Below, piece after piece: positions 43,972 to 54,152 of a DNA stretch of 64,000 bases (position 1 is the stretch's first letter; each line of letters starts with the position of its first letter). Source of the DNA: Moniliella sp. 'wahieum' (taxonomy: Eukaryota > Basidiomycota > Moniliellomycetes > Moniliellales > Moniliellaceae). The stretch spans positions 1,054,001 to 1,118,000 of the forward strand of contig RSEE01000007.1 in assembly GCA_003971905.1 (NCBI GenBank), in the 5' to 3' direction. The notes below the pieces were generated by a model. The model worked only from the letters and a program-made list of their open reading frames with translations, made no database searches and was not told where the DNA came from. A program made the position numbers and the translations under genes.

Positions 43972-44409
43972 ATGTCCCAGTTTCCCAAAGGCAAAAGCGA
44001 GAGCGAGTGGCGTGCGCAGTTGAGCCCGGCCCAGTTCCGCATCTTACGTGACAAAGGCACGGAGCGTCCGGGAACGGGCGCGTACGATGACTTTTACCAC
44101 GAGGGCATCTACACGTGTGCAGGGTGCCACACTCCACTGTACACGTCTACAACCAAGTTTGACGCTGGCTGTGGCTGGCCCGCGTTTTTTGACGCCCTTC
44201 CCGGCACGATTGACCGGCATGTGGACACGAGCTTGAACCGGCACCGAATTGAGATTACTTGTCGCAACTGTGGTGGTCATTTGGGCCATGTGTTTCAAGG
44301 CGAGGGGTTTCCTACTCCTACCGACCAACGCCATTGCGTCAACTCGATCGCTTTGAACTTCTCCCCCGCCGAGTCGGATGCGCTCCACGAAGCGGTGGCC
44401 AAGGCCTAG
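43972..44409 (+). CDS. msrB: Peptide-methionine (R)-S-oxide reductase (MsrB), intact
   Basis: Reduces methionine-R-sulfoxide in proteins after oxidative damage. The 145-residue frame from the ATG at 43972 (CCCATGT) to TAG is unbroken. Visible family marks: EWRAQLSPAQFRILRDKGTE, zinc CxxC pairs in YTCAGCHTPLY and ITCRNCGGHLGHVF, the block FDAGCGWPAFFDAL, and the catalytic cysteine in RHCVNSIALNF. No targeting presequence is evident, so it is probably cytosolic. It is one of the few genes here without a frame break, which makes it a useful control for sequence quality. There is no intron. Confidence 0.97.
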   Translation: MSQFPKGKSESEWRAQLSPAQFRILRDKGTERPGTGAYDDFYHEGIYTCAGCHTPLYTSTTKFDAGCGWPAFFDALPGTIDRHVDTSLNRHRIEITCRNCGGHLGHVFQGEGFPTPTDQRHCVNSIALNFSPAESDALHEAVAKA

Positions 44410-45523
44410 CCACACACCTAATACTTGGTTTCCACCATCATGCGTTTCTTACACTGGAGTGTGCCCGCGGGGTACGCATGTGTCTGCGCCTCTTTCCTCT
44501 GCATTATTCTGCCTTCGAATCATCGCTATGGTGATAGGCCAGGATGTGGGCATTCATCCGACTTCTGGCTCCGTACCCACCCCATCCACAATCGATGCCA
44601 TCAGTACGGCTTGAGGCAACGAGTCGGCTTGTATTCGGCCACCATTTCTGTATCCTTTTCACATTGTTCTAGCTCGTAGAACAGCCAATTCGTCCCGCTT
44701 CTTATTGGTTCATTGGAACTTGTTGAGCCCTTCCAGATCGGGCTTCTTCTGTTCTTGTTTTGCGCTCCTAGAGGGCCGCCCCCCCCCCACGATTTCTTGT
44801 TTGATGACCTTGTTCTGTCTTGCTGGCCGGCCTCCCTTCTGCTCGCGCTATGCACCCCCGGGGGAAGGAGGGGAGGGAAGCCCGATCCGAGCTTGGGCTA
44901 TAAAGAGAGTGGCGAGAACGGGAAGCGGAAGCGTACCACAATCTCCATGTATATAATAGCCTCTCAACGCACATGTATGCATCTATTCTCAGGCCTACTC
45001 CTCAGGCCGCAATCGCGTAGTATCCACTTGTTGGTTACCACGACGGCAGCCAGGCGCTGGGCATGTAACAGCGTGACAGTCCTTCGTTGCACCACCTGCG
45101 CTGTTCTGCATATATGCCTCGGCTTGGTGTCGATAACCCGTTCTGCGTCGCAAGCATCCACAGGCCTATTATTGTCGGCAGACATATGAAAGCTTGAGCT
45201 AGTAGCACCGTAGTGCCGTTTCCCAGGGGGGATTCTGGGATGGTACGGCGGGAATCAGGCATGCAGCCGCTGGGGTCGCATGTATAGTACCGAATGTGGC
45301 CATTTGCCGAGTCGGGACACTGGGATCCGAGAGCCACGGCGGGCGTGCGAGCGGCCGACCAGCCACGGGCAGGGACATCCTCAATCAACCCCGTTCCCCC
45401 GCTCGGGTATCCTTTACGTGTTCTGGTCCTGCTCCCACCTCCCGCCCCCCCCCGACCACCGACATCTGTCCACCGACATCTGCTGCGGCCATCGCCCCGT
45501 GCCGACGAGCGTTGTTGAGCAAC
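44410..45523. other. Spacer between MsrB and the 45.5-kb gene
   Basis: No gene recognised. Overlapping frames on both strands between 45030 and 45520 have no domain. C-rich leader sequence precedes 45524. Confidence 0.5.
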
Positions 45524-46828
45524 ATGAGCCAGCGACCAGGCCACCGCAACCAGAGCCAGGATCCGAGCCAGGCATCGTCGCCCTCGCGGCGCAGCCGATG
45601 CCGGTCCGGGTCGCCGCAGAAGCGCACCCGCCAACAATGGTTCCACCCGCAGCCAGGCCCCCTCTTCTCCCCCGACCCCTTGCCCGGGATCCCCCTCGCC
45701 CCCTCCGCCCCCACACGCCGCCCGCCCCGCCCGCCCCGCCCCATGGCACGGCAGCACCAGCTTTCGGCGCCGCTGTGGCGCTCGACGTGCCCCTCCACTC
45801 TTCTCCCACCATGCCCATGCTGGGAGAAAAGTCGAACCGCAGCCCGGCCAAGCCAGTATGCCCGCCCATCCACTTCGACATGGAGCCTGCCCGTCTGCCA
45901 GATGAACAGGGGACTCCACTCGTCCCCCCCGCCGGCGCTGACGTTTCCAACACAACACAATTCTCTTCCCCCCACAGTCGCCTGAACCGATCGAGTGCGC
46001 GCCCGCGCCCAGCGACTGGCTCCAAGGAGAGTACATGCCATCCACGCAGCTACCGCGGGAAAAATGGGACGTACCTGAGCTTGAGGCTTTTCCGCACGGC
46101 TACAAGCTCGTATCTTTCCTCGACACCATCTCTTTCTGTCCCCCCTCGCAAGCTGGCTTTCCTTTGGGACACAGTACCTATGGCAGTGCCGATCTCGGTC
46201 TCGCTCCCCACTTGGACCAGGACACGTCGCCCCCCCCCAAAGCGATTGAGCGAGAACGATACTTGGGCGGTGCACCCGAGAGCATGTTCCCCTGGGACCT
46301 GTCCTTGCCAGAATTATCATTGACGGAAGAAAGCTTGACGGACGAGGAGGATGAAGCGTTCCAACTGACCCAGCTGCTCGGTTCTGACCCTTCCTCCTTC
46401 TTGCCCTTCGTCCGGCGCCTGAGCACCCTCTGTCCAAGCCCGATCCCCAACTCCGTCCCCGTCCCAACCCCAATGCCAACCCCAACCCCAATCCCGATCC
46501 CAATCCTAAGCTTCATTCAAGAGCGTCCACCGAACCATACCGCACCACAGCCCGTCGACCTGGGGCCACGAAATCCAGCCTGCTGCGCCCGAGCGGTGGG
46601 ACCGTCGGTCGACCTTAAGCACTCGCCCCCTCCCTGGTCGTTCCCCCTCTTCAGTCGCCACCAACAACAAGGCTCTTCTGCCTCGTGCTGTGCCTGGCCG
46701 CCGCCCGTGCACTTGATCATGATCGGGGTACAGCGCAGTCCCACCCGGGAGGTCAGGCGGGCACGAGGGCGCGGCAGGAGGATGGCGAGGTGTACCTTGA
46801 GCTCAACCCTGCTGAAGCCTTCTTCTAA
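45524..46828 (+). CDS. Uncharacterised Pro-rich protein with conserved-looking C-terminus (frame breaks)
   Basis: I do not recognise this protein. The ATG at 45524 gives MSQRPGHRNQSQDPSQASSP, then an Arg/Ser/Pro-rich segment. Protein-like pieces follow in changing frames: SNRSPAKPVCPPIHFDMEPA, DWLQGEYMPSTQLPREKWDV-PELEAF, PWDLSLPELSLTEESLTDEE (acidic), PNPNANPNPNPDPNP (Pro-Asn repeat), and the end QEDGEVYLELNPAEAFF with TAA at 46826-46828. Breaks lie near 45760, 45965, 46420 and 46640. The acidic and Pro-rich composition suits a nuclear regulatory or adaptor protein, but no function is assigned. It is convergent with ADA2, and both are followed by long pyrimidine tracts. Confidence 0.55.
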
Positions 46829-46848
46829 GATTGGATCCGGCGGAGTTG

Positions 46849-46961
46849 TCCTCCTTCTCCTCCTCTCCTTCTCCTTCTCCTTCTCCTCTCTTCTCCTTTC
46901 CTTTCCTTCTCCTTCTCTTCTCCTTTCTCTCTTCTCTCTTCTCCTTCCTTCTCCTCCTTTC
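46849..46961 (+). repeat. 113-nt uninterrupted polypyrimidine tract
   Basis: Only C and T, mostly CTTCTC/CCTT words, starting 20 nt after the stop of the 45.5-kb gene on its sense strand. It could form triplex DNA or act in 3'-end formation. Confidence 0.92.
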
Positions 46962-47119
46962 ATATACCATTTCCTACTGTGACTGTTTTTCTGAGACTGT
47001 TTTTCACACTCACGTTCCCCTACAATCCGACCTGTTTCGGCAATGGCATGGTTGCCTCCCGGAGCTGACACTAGAGTACATCGGTTGATTTTGGGGGCAA
47101 TTGTACAGCCAGAACGCCC

Positions 47120-47198
47120 AAGGAGAGGAAAAAGGGGGAAAAAGGGGGGGGGGGAAGGGAAGGGGGAAGGGGGAAGGGAAGGGGAAGGGGGAAAGAAA
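47120..47198 (-). repeat. 79-nt polypyrimidine tract on the minus strand
   Basis: The plus strand is all purine (GGGGAA words), so the ADA2 sense strand has a C/T tract 35 nt after its stop. It mirrors the tract at 46849-46961. Confidence 0.9.
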
Positions 47199-47233
47199 CA
47201 AGGGAAACAAGGGGAAAACGCGACCGAGGACAA

Positions 47234-49438
47234 CTATCTCCCGTTCCGTACGTTGGACGGGGCCAAGCCCGGGGCCAACTGGGGCGCAGCGAGATGGGGA
47301 GACCCCACGGCGGCACGATGAGACTGCGACGAGGAACGTTCGGGCGAAGGCACGAGACCCTGTTGCTCCAGCACGTCGTACACCCGTGCCAACCGGGTCG
47401 GGTCGAGCTTGAACATGGCCCGAACATCTTTGCGTTCTAATTTGCCGTCGCGCCGGCGCTGTTCGACGAGGATGGACCGCTTGACAGTCAGGTACGTGGC
47501 AGGTCGAATGCGTTGCTCCGAACAAAGCTTTTGCTCTACTTCCGATAAGAGACCCAAGTTGGGATCGGCACTCAAGTCCAACGGACGCGAAATCGTTCGG
47601 CCGCCCGGTTTGCGTATCGGACCGGATGTTGCCAGCGGGTCCACCGCCGTAGCCGAGGCGGTAAGAGAAACAGAGGACTCCCTACCACGTTGGGCGGGAG
47701 ATCCCTTACGGTTAGCTCCCGATCCGGTCGGACCTCCAGGGGAACCCATGGCGGCGACATGAGCCAAATGCGGAAGGGCAGCCAAGCCACCTTCAGCAAT
47801 TGCTGCCGCACGCTTCTCCCGCTCACTCAGCTCGTGTTCGTATTGTACGCCATCCGCCAACGACGTAATCCCGGCCCGACGCCACCGTTGCAGCTGCGCA
47901 GCTTGGCGGCGCAGCGCATCCTCGTAGCACAAGCCATTGTAAAAGTCTTCGAAATCCTGGCCAGTCTGCAATTGGGAGAAAGTGACGAATGCGATGGAGA
48001 AGGTCGCGTTCTTCCTTGGGCCGTCTCCGCTCGGCGGCCAAGTTGCGACGATAATCAATCAAGTTGCGCTCAAAAATGAACCGCTTGCGCCGCTCCCGTC
48101 GATCCAGCCGTTCGCCATACATGTCCAAAATCGTCAACTTGAGCAACAGATCCGCATCGTCCTCGTCCCAGTCTCCTGGTTTTTCTTCGTCCTCGCCGCC
48201 CGCTGAGGCGCTAGCTTCGGCAGCCGAGGGTGTCGCCACCGACTCGTCTCCGGCCAATTGGGGGACCGCCGACGCAGGTTGCGTTTCGACCTGCGTTTCA
48301 GCCTCAACTTGTTGTGTCTCGTCGCCCAACTCGTTCGCTTCAGGATCGGCCTCGCCATCGGGGCCAGGGAGGGTCTCTTCCATCTCCTGGTCCTCTGCCT
48401 CTCCATTCTCCTCAGGCTCGGGTGCTGTAGGTTGGGCAGAATCCTCCTCTGCCCATTGGGAACGGCGGAAGCATCGCCATCGGGAGCATCCTCCTCAGAG
48501 GTACCCTTGTTTCCCTTGGCAGCTCGTTCCCCGGCGTTGGTACGGGTCGCCGCATTGCCTCGTGCCGAGGGGGGCATACGCGCCTTGCCCTGCACGTTTG
48601 CTGCCCTTCTCCCAGCGCTTCGGAGACCGTCTTGATTTGGTCGCCGCCAAAGCGGTACACCCGACCAAATTCCATATCCTTGTTGAGGTTTTCCGCATCT
48701 TGTTCGTACTCGGTTTCAAACTCGAGACGCCCAGCCATAAAGCCTGCGATCTCGTGGTGAGAGGTAGGGGCAGAAACGAGGGGTTGGGGCCGACTTGAGT
48801 TGGGACGCATGTTGGCTAACGAGAACCTGTTGTGTCTTGCGCAGCGTATCGATCCGCGCGCGCTTGCGTCGCTGAAACTCATCGGCGAGACGGGCGGGAT
48901 GGAAGTGCATGTTGGGACCCATGATCGGCGGTTGTTCCCATGGCGCCTCGTCGGGGGGCAAGGGGCTGCTGCGCTGAGCCGCCCTCTGTCGAGTCAGACG
49001 TTCTTCCTCCTCTTGCGCCCGAATCTCGCCTTCGGGCGTACCATCTTGACCCTCAAGGTAGACCGAGACGTAGTGCCGCTCCACATCTTCGGCAGTGCGG
49101 TTTACCAATATGGTCGGCAATGTCGGCCCAGTTGCCCAGGCCAAAAATGCGACACCCATCAATCAACAACAACTCTTCGTCCGCGCCCCATTGGTCGGTA
49201 AAGATGGGGTAGGCATTGCGCTCAATCACGCGGTACGCGTGCCACGCCTTGTGCGACCCCACTTCGGCGCCGAGCAGAAACAGGTGCCGCACAGGTCAAA
49301 TTCGCTGCACCCACCAGCACACTGCACGCGCACAGTAAGTGTAATGTCCGCACCACACACGTCGCAGTGGTACTTGGTCCCGGGCTCATGGTCCGCCTGC
49401 TCAGTGGCAACCTTGCTCTTCCGGTGCGTGACCGTCAT
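47234..49438 (-). CDS. ADA2: SAGA adaptor Ada2 (ZZ-SANT-SWIRM; many frame breaks)
   Basis: Adaptor that stimulates Gcn5 in the SAGA/ADA histone acetyltransferase complexes. The ATG at 49438 starts [20 protein letters not shown]. The ZZ zinc finger is [20 protein letters not shown] and [12 protein letters not shown]. The SANT domain shows [40 protein letters not shown] and [17 protein letters not shown]. The Ada2 core includes [40 protein letters not shown] and [15 protein letters not shown]. The C-terminal SWIRM is [20 protein letters not shown] with [10 protein letters not shown]. At least seven single-base losses occur (near 49290, 49150, 48850, 48700, 48430 and two near 47970). The stop is at 47234. 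Repaired length of about 735 residues is long but within range. No intron was found. Confidence 0.94.
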
Positions 49439-51655
49439 GGGCGGGGGGGGAGGGGGGGGAGCGCGTCGCAGTGGGTCGCGTGGCGGGGGAAGAGGCCGTG
49501 GTCGCCGTCGGGATGGAGGGGGGGGAGGGGAGGAGGTGGTGGGGCAGGGGCGAGGCAGGGGCGGGGCGGCGGTGGCGAGGCAGCAGGCGTGGCAGGCGGC
49601 AAGAAACGCGCTGCGCTCGGCTGGCTCGACTCGTCTCTCGCGCGAAGGCTGACGCCCAAGCGGAAGCTGAAGCAGCCCGAAGCCTGGAGCGGACAGCAGC
49701 GCACAGCCGCCGCCCGCTCACCGGTCGTCACCGCTCACCGCTCAGCCCAGGGAACGTGTTCCGCCCCGCGCCATTCCGCCCCTGGCTGGCGGGGAGGCAG
49801 TGAGCAGCGCAGGGCGTGACGGCAGCCGCCCAGCCGCCAGCCAGGTAGATAGTACGCGTGCATTCCAATCCGGCCTCGCTTACGCGCTTACTAGTTACTA
49901 GCTTTACTAGTTACTGGCCATCGGAGGCCACACCGGTCCTGATGATGTCGATGATGCACGAGGTGGCGCAGGACGAATGAACCATCTCGTCTGTGGCGGA
50001 TGCCATCGATGCAGATACACTTCCAATGGAGGCTCTGGTTACGTGAGCCCCGCCAGGGACGCGCATCATTGGACAAGGCATGGCCCTTCTCTCTTGCCTC
50101 TTGTGCGCCACAAGGGGTGCGATGGGCATTGGTAACGTTCCATTCTATATGTGCGTCGGCGCGGGGCCCACACGAGCAAACAAGCTCTTCCCGTGGTGAC
50201 CATCAAAAGGAGAATCAGCCACAGGAGGGAAAACGAATATTCGAGTGCTTACGCGGGCGCTTCCGTTCAGTTAATTGTTGTATAGATCCTTATGGGACCC
50301 GGCCACTGAGCTCTTCAAATTGTACGGCATCTTCACGTATAGCAGAGGCGGCTGCAATAACAGTGTGGCGCAAAGTTGCGTGTATGCACCGGCTTGGACG
50401 GTAGTAACGTGGCTGAAGCCTTCGGGGCTCAGCACCCAGGAAGGAGGAAGTGGCAGCGGGGCATCAACAGTACGAGCCTGAGAGCTGGAGCGAGAGCTGG
50501 GCTGGGACTGCGGGCGGCGTGGCTAGAACTAGGGGAGCCCATTGCACTCTGCGGTACTAGACCATTATAGCTTTCAGCGTGGCCCCACGAGTGCACACAC
50601 GAGTTGGGTGGATGAGAAGCTGAGAGCGAAAGACGGGAGCTGGTTGAGGAGCGGAGGAGCAGCTACAAAGAGGAGGAGAAGTTGCCTGAACTGAATCAAC
50701 TGGGGGGAAATGGGCAGGTGTAGGGACAGAACAGGCGAGGATGGACGAAGAAGGGGGAGGGGGTGGAGACGCCAATGGACCGTGGGGGGAAACCCACGAA
50801 CGATTGCTTGCTCACAGGGACAAAAACAAGGAACAACACAATAGAGGAAGAAGAACGGGGGACGGGGGTGTGAAAAAAAGGGGAAACGATTGTCGTGCGG
50901 GAATGTAGAAAGACAAGGTAAACGACACCCGGGGGCGCAACTATAAACAACTTGGTAACCTCGCTGTGGCTACCGACTTCCTTGACCAGAAGGCGACGAT
51001 TTCCGCACGGAAAAACGTGCGACTGGTGTTCTCGCGTTGGTGTTTACGCCGGGCCTCGCGAGCTCGGATCCGAACCGATCCTCACGCGCTTTACGGATGG
51101 GCACAAGTATCTCATTGGTAATCTTCTACTCCGAGGAGGAGACGGTATAACTGTTGGTCATCTTACCAACCTGGGGTCGGGGTTAGGAAAAGGCGAAGGG
51201 AGCGCATAGGCTCCGCCAGGATGATAGCCAGCCCATATTCGCCCGTGCTAGACATGTGACAACAGTCAGGCGCTGAGATAGCGGATCGAGTCGATGGGTA
51301 AGGCGCAACATGCAAAAAGACGCTGTATTAACTGACGGGTAAACCGACCTACAACGCGTGCATATCGGTGGAACGTGGACATGAAGACAGATCGGTGCTT
51401 ACTAGTTACTCTCACCGTCGGGGCTCAGGCGCTCAGGCGCTAAGGCGAGGGAGACCAGAATCGAAACTACTACCATGGCCAAGGGAAGTAGCAATCGTTC
51501 GGGGGGAAAAGCCACAGCAGAGAGGACATGGCGCGAAGCGGAAGAACAGGGACAGGGCGACACGCTGTCAGCACAAAGATTCTGGTAAGGGGGGCGAGAT
51601 GAGCCGACTATGGTCATCCTTACGAGCTACTACTTACTAGTCACGAGTGCAGCTA

Positions 51656-51669
51656 GCATGTGGCATGTG
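51656..51669. repeat. Tandem GCATGTG
   Basis: Two perfect GCATGTG copies followed by GCAGG; period 7. Confidence 0.8.
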
Positions 51670-51861
51670 GCAGGCCATACATCATGTGCCTGTCACGCAT
51701 CATGCATGCCATGTGACATGTGAGCGCGAAGGAGTGGCCCGTCGGCTGAGCTTCTCGGCCTCGCTGCACCACGCGGGTATCACCCATCCTGTATCATGCA
51801 CCAGCCATCCATGTCTCGCCCGACGCGAGGAGCTCGCGCGCCGATCGTCACGCGTCAGGTC

Positions 51862-51882
51862 TGTGACCTGTGACATGTGACA
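51862..51882. repeat. Heptamer array TGTGACC/TGTGACA (TGT-G-ACA)
   Basis: TGTGACC, TGTGACA, TGTGACA in register. The same palindrome as TGT-C-ACA read from the other strand. Confidence 0.88.
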
Positions 51883-52090
51883 TGCTTCGTTGAACACCCT
51901 GAGGCTGAGCCGCCAACAAAAGTGCCTCTGGCTTCCGCACGCTCCAGATTCCACTTCCACAGCGCAGCAGATGACGCCCACCCTGGCCCAGCACCGAAGG
52001 GGCCGCCATCGGGTGCGATGCGACCGCACCAGGGCACCCAATCCATTTGGCAACGCGTCCGCACGTCAACGTTCAACATCCGATGGACTG

Positions 52091-52139
52091 TCCCATGTCC
52101 CATGTCACATGTCGCATCATGCATCATGCATCAGCATCA
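52091..52139. repeat. Seven-unit heptamer array with drifting sequence
   Basis: TCCCATG, TCCCATG, TCACATG, TCGCATC, ATGCATC, ATGCATC, AGCATCA. The 7-nt phase holds for 49 nt while the unit changes stepwise. Confidence 0.92.
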
Positions 52140-52661
52140 GCCGCGAGGCTCCGATGGAGGCCGCATGGGTGTTGAGCTCAAGGTTGCGCGTTGCGCTCAG
52201 CGGCTCAGCCCCGAGGGCTATGTTTCGGCGCAGAGGAACTGAGTACTGAGCCTGAGCGGTATAACCGGGACCAGGTCGTATAGAGTGGAGTTGGGCCGGC
52301 GTTCAACGTTTTCTCAGATCTCACCCGAAACCCTCACACAAAACCCTCAGGCCTCACTCAAAACCCCGTGGGCCATCGGCATTACCGCGCGGCGCGCGCG
52401 CAATAACCTTGCGCAACACGGTAGGCAATAGCTCCATGGAGCCAATCAAGCAGCCCAAGCAAGCCCCAAAACCAGAAGAGGGTTAATTATTACTTCTCAC
52501 CATTACATGAATTACATGGTACTTTTGTGTTACTCTAGGTGTCAACAGGTCAGCGTGTCAACGCTCAGCTTGTGTGGCGGCCTTTTCCGTTGACGCGTTC
52601 GGCTGAGTACCAGCTAATTCATGTTCAGGCGCTCAGGTCCTGAGCCTGAGGCCTGGAGGCC

Positions 52662-52680
52662 TGATGCATGATGCATGATG
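52662..52680. repeat. Heptamer array TGATGCA (CAT-G-ATG class)
   Basis: Two full TGATGCA units and a partial third. It is the complement of the TCATGCA class seen at 23759. Confidence 0.85.
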
Positions 52681-53033
52681 ATTCATTGCTGGAGGCCGGA
52701 GGCTTTTTAAGCAAGGGCGCCTATACCCGACGCGCTGACGACCAGTACCTACGCGATGCCTGCTAATGTTGAATTTGGTTGGCTCAGTGCACGGTGATTT
52801 TGTTCGAGGGTGACCGGTTACTAGGGTTACTGACTAGTGACCGGGAAGACGATGTGTCGAAATGAACACCAACGGGGAGCCAGCGGGTTCTTCAATAACG
52901 TTCTCAAAACGTGCGGTTGAAAAGCACATCCAACCTGGTCCAGGTACTCGACGTACTCAACCGCTTCTTCTCTGTTTCAATGTTCAAGCTCTGGCGATGT
53001 GTGCCAGGCTCCATGGGATGGGCGGATAGGACT

Positions 53034-53047
53034 AGTTACTAGTTACT
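53034..53047. repeat. Tandem AGTTACT (AGT-T-ACT)
   Basis: Two abutting AGTTACT odd palindromes; junction creates ACTAGT. Confidence 0.88.
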
Positions 53048-53180
53048 GGTACTGCATGGTGATCGACAGCCTCATCGATGATCGATGGTGTCGTTGGTGG
53101 AAGAGACTATAGGCCAGACAAGGCCCAGGCCCTAGGTCGCACCTAACATGCATGACACTGCTGGCGTGCCCAGGTGCTCG

Positions 53181-53204
53181 ACGGGGACGGGGACGGGGAC
53201 GGGG
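53181..53204. repeat. Hexamer repeat (ACGGGG)x4
   Basis: Period 6, an exception to the heptamer rule. Runs of four G may be under-called, so the true period could be 7. Confidence 0.8.
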
Positions 53205-54152
53205 TGAAATGTGCATTTAAAGCATTGCATGTGCATGCCGCATGCCGCATTCTTGCGCTGTATTAGGCGGGATCGGATCGAGCACTCCATCCCTGCCGCG
53301 CAGCGCAGACGGTCTTGTGTGGGCTGGCGGCTGGCGTGTGACATGGGATGTGACATGTGACACGCTCATTATGCAGGAGGTGCTTTGCCAGTGCTTCACC
53401 CGGTTGCATGCAGACGTCACACCAAGTCATGTGATGGATGGGGCACCGCAGGTCCCTCAAACCCAGCAGACGCCGACCGCAGAATGTACCACAGTGGCCG
53501 CATGCATCTGTCCCTGTCATGATGAGCAAACCGACCCCGTGCTGGATGCGCGGATGCCGTACGGGGGCACTGTCTCAGGCCGCGTTGCCGCTGCCTTGCC
53601 GTCGCGTGCCGCAGTCGGCCGCAGCAGCCCGGCAAGGCTCGACAGTACGGCGGCCACCAATGCCAAATGGATGGGGCTTGGCTCGCGCGGTGGCCTGCCC
53701 TGCCTGCCCCTGCCTTCGTTGCCGCGCACGCTTCTTGGCCAGGCACGCGTGACGCGTGACATGCGGCGCATGCGACATGTGACAGCCTGGGCGCACCATG
53801 CATCACATGCATGTCACACCCACGCCTGCAGGCGCGGGCAGCATGACTGTCGCGCCGTAGGAGTATTGCGCCCGACAGCTGCCACGCACGGGTCCTTCCT
53901 GTCCAGGGAAGCGAAGAGTTTGGGGCCTGGGCCTGAGGGCAGGGCCCACAACCACACACCACACTCGCCCCGCGCCGCTGCTTGCGCATGTGCGCCAGCC
54001 CAGGTCATGGCCGCAGCCCCCGTATTCGATGCCCTTCGTAGACGCCCAGTACGGAAAACATTATCCCCCCCCCAGTCCGCAGCACTTCCCCACCCCTTTG
54101 TTTCCGCCTCCCACCACCGTTAGCGTTTCGCCCCGCCTGCCCGTCCGCCACG

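Larger units (their letters stand above)
49439..54152. other. 4.7-kb gene desert rich in heptamer words
   Basis: The ADA2 promoter lies at the left, with G-rich runs at 49440-49460. I support no gene here: frames are short, two-sided and without domains. Arrays or tandem words: AGTTACT at 49893 and 49909, GCATGTG at 51656, TGTGACN at 51862, a seven-unit array at 52091, TGATGCA at 52662, AGTTACT at 53034, and a period-6 GGGACG repeat at 53181-53204. TGTGACA and CGTGACG words lie near 53336-53365 and 53745-53790. Confidence 0.6.

Noticed and set aside
49401-49819. Arg/Gly- and Pro/His-rich frames upstream of ADA2
   Set aside because: They are mirror-image low-complexity frames from a G-rich promoter without any domain.
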